A DNA stretch of 9,888 nt, from NCBI GenBank assembly GCA_003517965.1, contig DOZO01000011.1, forward strand, positions 1 through 9,888, read 5' to 3'. The DNA comes from Desulfobulbaceae bacterium (lineage in GTDB: Bacteria > Desulfobacterota > Desulfobulbia > Desulfobulbales > Desulfurivibrionaceae). Positions 5,990 to 9,888 of the stretch are shown here, piece after piece (the stretch's first letter is position 1; each line of letters begins with the position of its first letter). The position numbers and the translations under genes were made by a program. Under the pieces are notes generated by a model. The model was not told the DNA's origin. It searched no databases and was given only the letters and a program-made list of their open reading frames with translations.

Positions 5990-6067
5990 GTATTAGTTGG
6001 TCACTCTTTGATTCTGGAGTCCCGCTTACCTGTGTCACGATCCTGTTAACTTTTTTTTGCAAGGGCA

Positions 6068-8602
6068 TCAATTTTCTGCGACATGCAGAAGTGCCTGTGA
6101 GATTTCTTGCTGAAAAAAAGGATCGTTGATCTTGGTTGCAAAACCGTCAATGGTATAGAAGACATATACTGCTTGATCGCTATCCGAAGAGATTTTCGCC
6201 TGGTGGATATTGATTTCAAAATCGGCCAGGGTTCGGGTGATTTCGTAGAGCAGTCCTGGTCGGTCATTGGCGAAAATCTCGATGATCGTATACTGTTTTG
6301 AAGCTGAATTGTCTATAGCAACCCGTGGGGCAGTCTGCATGTTTTTTTGGTTGGGGCCACGGAAAGCGGTGCGGAATTTGTCGACCAGACGGTGACTGAG
6401 GCCGAGTCTATTTTTTAAGGCAAGATTTAAGTCATTGTCAAGCGCCTGCCAGTCTTGCGTTGCATAAGTCTGTTCCGCCGCAGGCTGAACATTAAGAACA
6501 TCCACTACCGTTCCGTCTTCCCAGGTGAAGATTTGGGCGCTCGCCACATTAAGGCCATGCAAGGCCAGAGTTCCACAGATTTTGGCCAACAGACCGGTGC
6601 TGTCTTGAGCAATTACCAGGATAGACCAAAACAGGCCGTGCTCAGTAGATTCGGTCAGGGCATGTTTAGCATTTTTTAGCTCTGTGCGCAGTTTGAGGTG
6701 ATGGGCAACCTCTTCAGGGGAAAAGCTCAACATGTATTCTTCCGGCAGTATTTCATAATCGCTTATGGCCATTTTCCCCATTAAGTTGCGCACCTGCTCA
6801 AGCATCCACTCTGCTCCCTGGCTTTTGTTGGGAAGAATAGTATCTTCTCGTTCAAGCAGGTGGGAGATTTTGAGGGATATTTCCAGCAGAAGAGCATCTT
6901 TCCATGCGGTCCAGGCTGTGGGGCCGGTGGCCTTGGCATCGGCGATGGAGAGTAGATAGAGCATGGTCAGGCGGTCAGGGGTCTGGATTTGCTTGGCACA
7001 TTGTCGGAGAAATTCGTCATCCTCAAGGTCGCGGCGCAAGGCGGTCACGGTGAGGAAGAGGTGTTTCTCGACGAGAAAACTTAAGCAGGCTGTCTCAGCC
7101 TCGGTCAGGCCCAGGCGTTTGCCTATCCCGGCGGCAAGTTTGCTACCCAGTTGTGAATGATCTTCGTGATGGCCCTTGCCAATGTCGTGCAGGAGCGCGG
7201 CCAGGGCAAGAACATGGGGAGATTCGACGCCCACAAAAGGGGCCTGGGTCTGGCTAAAAGAAAGCTTTCTTAATTCGGCCACTGTTTGCAGGAGATGTCG
7301 GTCAACCGTGAAAACATGGTAAACATCGTGCTGGGCTAAAGCTCGAATCTGCTCAAATTCGGGGAGGTATGCAGTGAGCAACCCTGTGTCCAGCATGACT
7401 GAAAGGACAGCCAATACGTCTTTCGCGTTTTCAAGCACATCGAAAAAGGCCTTGGCCATGCGTTTTGAGTGGCGGAGTCTGTCGTCCACCAGATGCAGAT
7501 TGGTGGTGACGATTTTTTTGCTGCGATGATGAATATCAAGGCCAGTTTTCCCGGCATGGGAAAAGAGGCGCATCAGCAGATAGGGTCGTTTCTCGATAAG
7601 AGCCTGGTCGGTAAGATGTAGGCGATCTTGACGCACCGTGATTCCTGGTTCGATCGCTTGTTCAATCGGATTGGCTCGCGGTGCGCCCAGGGTTTCATCG
7701 ACATGTTCAAAAAACAGGTCGGTAATGTTGGCGATGGTTTGCAGATGTCGATATAGATCCTGCATGAAGCGTTCAACTCCAAGAGCGCCAGGAGTGTCAT
7801 AATATTTGAAGGCCTTGGCCATCTCTTCCTGATGTTCGAAGAACAGCTGGTCGTTCTTTCGACCGCTGAGATAGTGCAACCGGTTGCGGGTCTTGATCAG
7901 TGAGTCACTGGCCAGGACAAAGGCCTCTCTTTCCTGAGGAGAGATCAGGCCTGCTTCTTCGATGTCGCGCAGATCATGGAGACCGAAGAGTGCATGACTC
8001 ACCCAAGTCATAGCCTGGATATCGCGAAAGCCACCACGGCTTTCTTTGATGTGCGGTTCCAGTTGGTAGCTGTGTCTGCCATAACGTTGATGGCGTTCGT
8101 TTCGGTGCTGCATCATATTTTGCAAGAATTCTTGTCGGTGCCCTGCTATTAAATCCTCATGGAAGGTCTGCTGCAGGGAGGTGAAAAGTGTCTCCGAGCC
8201 TGCCAGATGGCGTGCGTCCAGTAATGCTACCTGAAAAAAAAAGTCCTGTCTGGCATCATCCAGGCAGGCGTTGAGTGTTCTCACCCCGTGCCCAACCTCA
8301 AGACCTGCATCCCAAAGGGGATAAAACAGAGCTTGGGTCACCGCCTCGAGGCGATTTTCCGCCTCGGGCGTGTGAAGTAGCAGGAGGTCTATGTCCGAAT
8401 AGGGGAACAGCTCTTTCCGGCCATAGCCGCCAAGGGCGACAAGACTTATGCCCTCTTTTGCAGCCGGGCAGTTGACGAAGCAGGAAACAAGATAATCGTC
8501 GATGAGCTGCGAGTGTCTGTGGATGAGGTCTTTACCGCTCAGGCCCTGACGCCAGAGATACTCAAGAGCGTCCCGTTTTGCTCGCAGCTCAACATCTATC
8601 AC
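6068..8602 (-). CDS. glnD: Bifunctional PII uridylyltransferase/uridylyl-removing enzyme
   Basis: GlnD is the cytoplasmic glutamine sensor of the nitrogen cascade. When glutamine is low it adds UMP to PII (GlnB), and when glutamine is high it removes it. The 844-residue protein has the usual order of domains. The nucleotidyltransferase domain has GGYGRKELFPYSDIDLL at 58-74 with metal-binding D70 and D72. The HD hydrolase domain has H436 and LHDIGKG at 471-477. Two C-terminal ACT domains lie at about 660-710 (with DSTGLLAKICGTLA) and about 772-825 (with NDRPGLLYEITRTLADFEINIHQAK), where glutamine is sensed. The start is a GTG at 8602, two bases after the glnB stop; an AAGAGG within the end of glnB can serve as its ribosome-binding site, which suggests translational coupling. 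The partner PII is encoded immediately upstream and keeps the target tyrosine. Confidence 0.96.
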   Translation of the reverse strand: MIDVELRAKRDALEYLWRQGLSGKDLIHRHSQLIDDYLVSCFVNCPAAKEGISLVALGGYGRKELFPYSDIDLLLLHTPEAENRLEAVTQALFYPLWDAGLEVGHGVRTLNACLDDARQDFFFQVALLDARHLAGSETLFTSLQQTFHEDLIAGHRQEFLQNMMQHRNERHQRYGRHSYQLEPHIKESRGGFRDIQAMTWVSHALFGLHDLRDIEEAGLISPQEREAFVLASDSLIKTRNRLHYLSGRKNDQLFFEHQEEMAKAFKYYDTPGALGVERFMQDLYRHLQTIANITDLFFEHVDETLGAPRANPIEQAIEPGITVRQDRLHLTDQALIEKRPYLLMRLFSHAGKTGLDIHHRSKKIVTTNLHLVDDRLRHSKRMAKAFFDVLENAKDVLAVLSVMLDTGLLTAYLPEFEQIRALAQHDVYHVFTVDRHLLQTVAELRKLSFSQTQAPFVGVESPHVLALAALLHDIGKGHHEDHSQLGSKLAAGIGKRLGLTEAETACLSFLVEKHLFLTVTALRRDLEDDEFLRQCAKQIQTPDRLTMLYLLSIADAKATGPTAWTAWKDALLLEISLKISHLLEREDTILPNKSQGAEWMLEQVRNLMGKMAISDYEILPEEYMLSFSPEEVAHHLKLRTELKNAKHALTESTEHGLFWSILVIAQDSTGLLAKICGTLALHGLNVASAQIFTWEDGTVVDVLNVQPAAEQTYATQDWQALDNDLNLALKNRLGLSHRLVDKFRTAFRGPNQKNMQTAPRVAIDNSASKQYTIIEIFANDRPGLLYEITRTLADFEINIHQAKISSDSDQAVYVFYTIDGFATKINDPFFQQEISQALLHVAEN

Positions 8603-8604
8603 TT

Positions 8605-8943
8605 TTAAATGGCCTCTTTTCCGGTTTCTCCCGTGCGCACACGGACAACCTCTTCCACTGGCAGGACAAAGATCTTGCCGTCGCCGATCTTGCCGGTGTT
8701 GGCAGTTTCTCGAATCTTGGTGACCACGGCCTCTACCATGGCAGCTTCGACAATAATCTCAATTTTTACCTTGGGGATAAAATCGACGATGTATTCAGCG
8801 CCGCGGTAAATTTCCTTATGACCTTTTTGGCGTCCGTACCCCTTGACTTCGGAGATGGTCATACCCTTGATTCCCATGTCGTTTAAAGCGTCTTTGACTT
8901 CGTCGAGTTTGAACGGTTTGATGATTGCCTCGATCTTTTTCAT
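8605..8943 (-). CDS. glnB: Nitrogen regulatory protein PII
   Basis: PII is a small trimeric signal protein that binds ATP/ADP and 2-oxoglutarate and controls AmtB, GlnD-dependent steps and nitrogen-regulated enzymes. The 112-residue length is standard. It begins with the typical MKKIEAIIKPFKLDEVKDAL. The T-loop at about 37-55 (GRQKGHKEIYRGAEY) contains Y51, the tyrosine uridylylated by GlnD. The nucleotide-binding segment TGKIGDGKIFVLPVEEVVRVRTGE occupies about 83-106. AAGGAG (8955-8950) precedes the ATG. The gene lies 27 bases after amtB and 2 bases before glnD, so the three are likely one operon. The paralogue GlnK is usually the amtB-linked PII, and GlnB and GlnK cannot be told apart reliably from sequence. 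The name glnB is used because glnD is adjacent. Confidence 0.95.
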   Translation of the reverse strand: MKKIEAIIKPFKLDEVKDALNDMGIKGMTISEVKGYGRQKGHKEIYRGAEYIVDFIPKVKIEIIVEAAMVEAVVTKIRETANTGKIGDGKIFVLPVEEVVRVRTGETGKEAI

Positions 8944-8970
8944 TTAATTCTCCTTTTTCATTAACAGATC

Positions 8971-9888
8971 CTAAAGTGAGTAGCCGATTTCGCTGTGCTG
9001 GGTCAAATCCAGACCCTGAACTTCTTCCTCTTCGCTGACCCGAAGACCGATTACCAGATCAACAACCTTGAGGATGATGAATGTTACCACAACTGAGTAG
9101 GCAATGGTAGTAAAGGCATCGAGGGCCTGAATTCCCAGGAGCTGTGGATTGCCGAAAAAAAGACCGTTTTTGCCTGCGGTGTTAACGGCGGTGGTGGCGA
9201 AGAGGCCAGTTGCCAGAGCGCCCCAAAGGCCTCCCACGCCATGAACCCCGACCACGTCAAGGGCATCGTCGTAGCCGAGGCGGCTTTTAGCGAGAATCGC
9301 AAAATAACAAAGTGAACCAGCTACCAGTCCAATGATTACAGCCGAGATCGGGCCGACAAAACCTGCCCCTGGGGTAATGGCAACCAGGCCGGCGATGGCC
9401 CCGGAGGCGGCTCCCAGGGTGGTGGGTTTGCCCTGCACCAGCCATTCTGCGATCAGCCAGGAAAGCAGGGCGGCACCGGTGGCGACCTGGGTGGTAAAAA
9501 AGGCATTGACTGCGACGCCGTTTGCCGACAGGGCACTGCCAGCATTAAAGCCAAACCAGCCAAACCAGAGAATGCCTGCGCCAAGCAAAGTCATTCCCAG
9601 GTTGTGAGGATGAAAAGACTCTTTGCCCCAACCCCTGCGTTTGCCGAACATCAAAGCGGCGACCAGGGCTGCCGCGCCAGAGTTGATATGGATGACGGTG
9701 CCGCCTGCGAAATCAAGGCCTCCGTGCCCGCTGATCCAGCCCCCTCCCCAGACCCAGTGACAAACGGGCAGATAGACCAGGGTACTCCAGAGAACAGTGA
9801 ACAGGAGAAAAGCGGGAAACTTGACCCGTTCGGCAAAGGTGCCGGTGATCAGCGCCGGGGTAATGACGGCGAACATCAACTGGAAGGC
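8971..9888 (-). CDS. amtB: Ammonium transporter AmtB (C-terminal part, cut by window edge)
   Basis: This is an inner-membrane ammonium channel of the Amt/Rh family. The last 305 residues are visible; the reading frame is open through the right edge, so the N-terminal helices and the start lie outside. The TTG and ATG codons near the edge (9879, 9876) are internal. Conserved marks in visible-residue numbering are ITPALITGTFAERVKF (9-24), D59 in GLDFAGG, H67 in GGTVIHIN (the first of the twin pore histidines), FGWFGFNAGSA (109-119), and H216 in DVVGVHGVGGLWG (the second pore histidine). The protein is largely hydrophobic with multiple membrane helices. It ends in a cytoplasmic tail with GLRVSEEEEVQGLD, the segment that in this family contacts PII. 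It is first in the operon, followed by glnB 27 bases later; the pairing is typical, since PII blocks AmtB when nitrogen is sufficient. Confidence 0.95.
   Translation of the reverse strand, partial: AFQLMFAVITPALITGTFAERVKFPAFLLFTVLWSTLVYLPVCHWVWGGGWISGHGGLDFAGGTVIHINSGAAALVAALMFGKRRGWGKESFHPHNLGMTLLGAGILWFGWFGFNAGSALSANGVAVNAFFTTQVATGAALLSWLIAEWLVQGKPTTLGAASGAIAGLVAITPGAGFVGPISAVIIGLVAGSLCYFAILAKSRLGYDDALDVVGVHGVGGLWGALATGLFATTAVNTAGKNGLFFGNPQLLGIQALDAFTTIAYSVVVTFIILKVVDLVIGLRVSEEEEVQGLDLTQHSEIGYSL

Overview
The window reads as chromosomal DNA of a Gram-negative anaerobe. The best guess is a sulfate-reducing or sulfur-cycling Desulfobacterota (Desulfobulbales-like) bacterium. This is an inference from three things: a two-subunit oxygen-sensitive [4Fe-4S] class I fumarase, a type III glutamine synthetase next to an amtB-glnB-glnD cluster, and a CtpA-type periplasmic protease. 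No rRNA, tRNA, CRISPR array, transposase or phage gene was seen.

Layout. Bases 1-1983 carry a rightward pair encoding the alpha and beta subunits of a class I fumarate hydratase (220-1056 and 1250-1828). Everything from 1988 to the right edge is read leftward. In transcription order this is the end of amtB (cut by the right edge, 9888-8971), glnB (8943-8605), glnD (8602-6068), a structured leader, glnN (5805-3664), a strong hairpin terminator (about 3579-3618), and ctpA with its own likely promoter (3364-1988). The fumarase pair and ctpA converge at about 1829-1987.

The right-hand two thirds is a nitrogen-assimilation block: ammonium channel (AmtB), PII signal protein (GlnB, uridylylation tyrosine Y51 present), the enzyme that uridylylates and de-uridylylates PII (GlnD), and a GlnN-type glutamine synthetase that fixes the imported ammonium. 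The genes amtB, glnB and glnD are tightly packed and look like one operon. glnN follows after a 262-base gap containing several hairpins.

The most unusual content is in the gaps around the fumarase genes. Three copies of a roughly 105-110 base imperfect palindrome (called E1, E2 and E3 here) lie at 9-112, 1058-1165 and, inverted, 1983-1874. Two internal boxes are conserved, but the outer arms differ in sequence between copies and stay self-complementary within each copy. The apical hairpin of E3 has also been replaced by a different but still paired sequence. Each copy also has a third version of its own right arm 43-49 bases farther downstream, always on the same side in element orientation. 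I cannot assign this architecture to a known element class. It is the main candidate for something undescribed.
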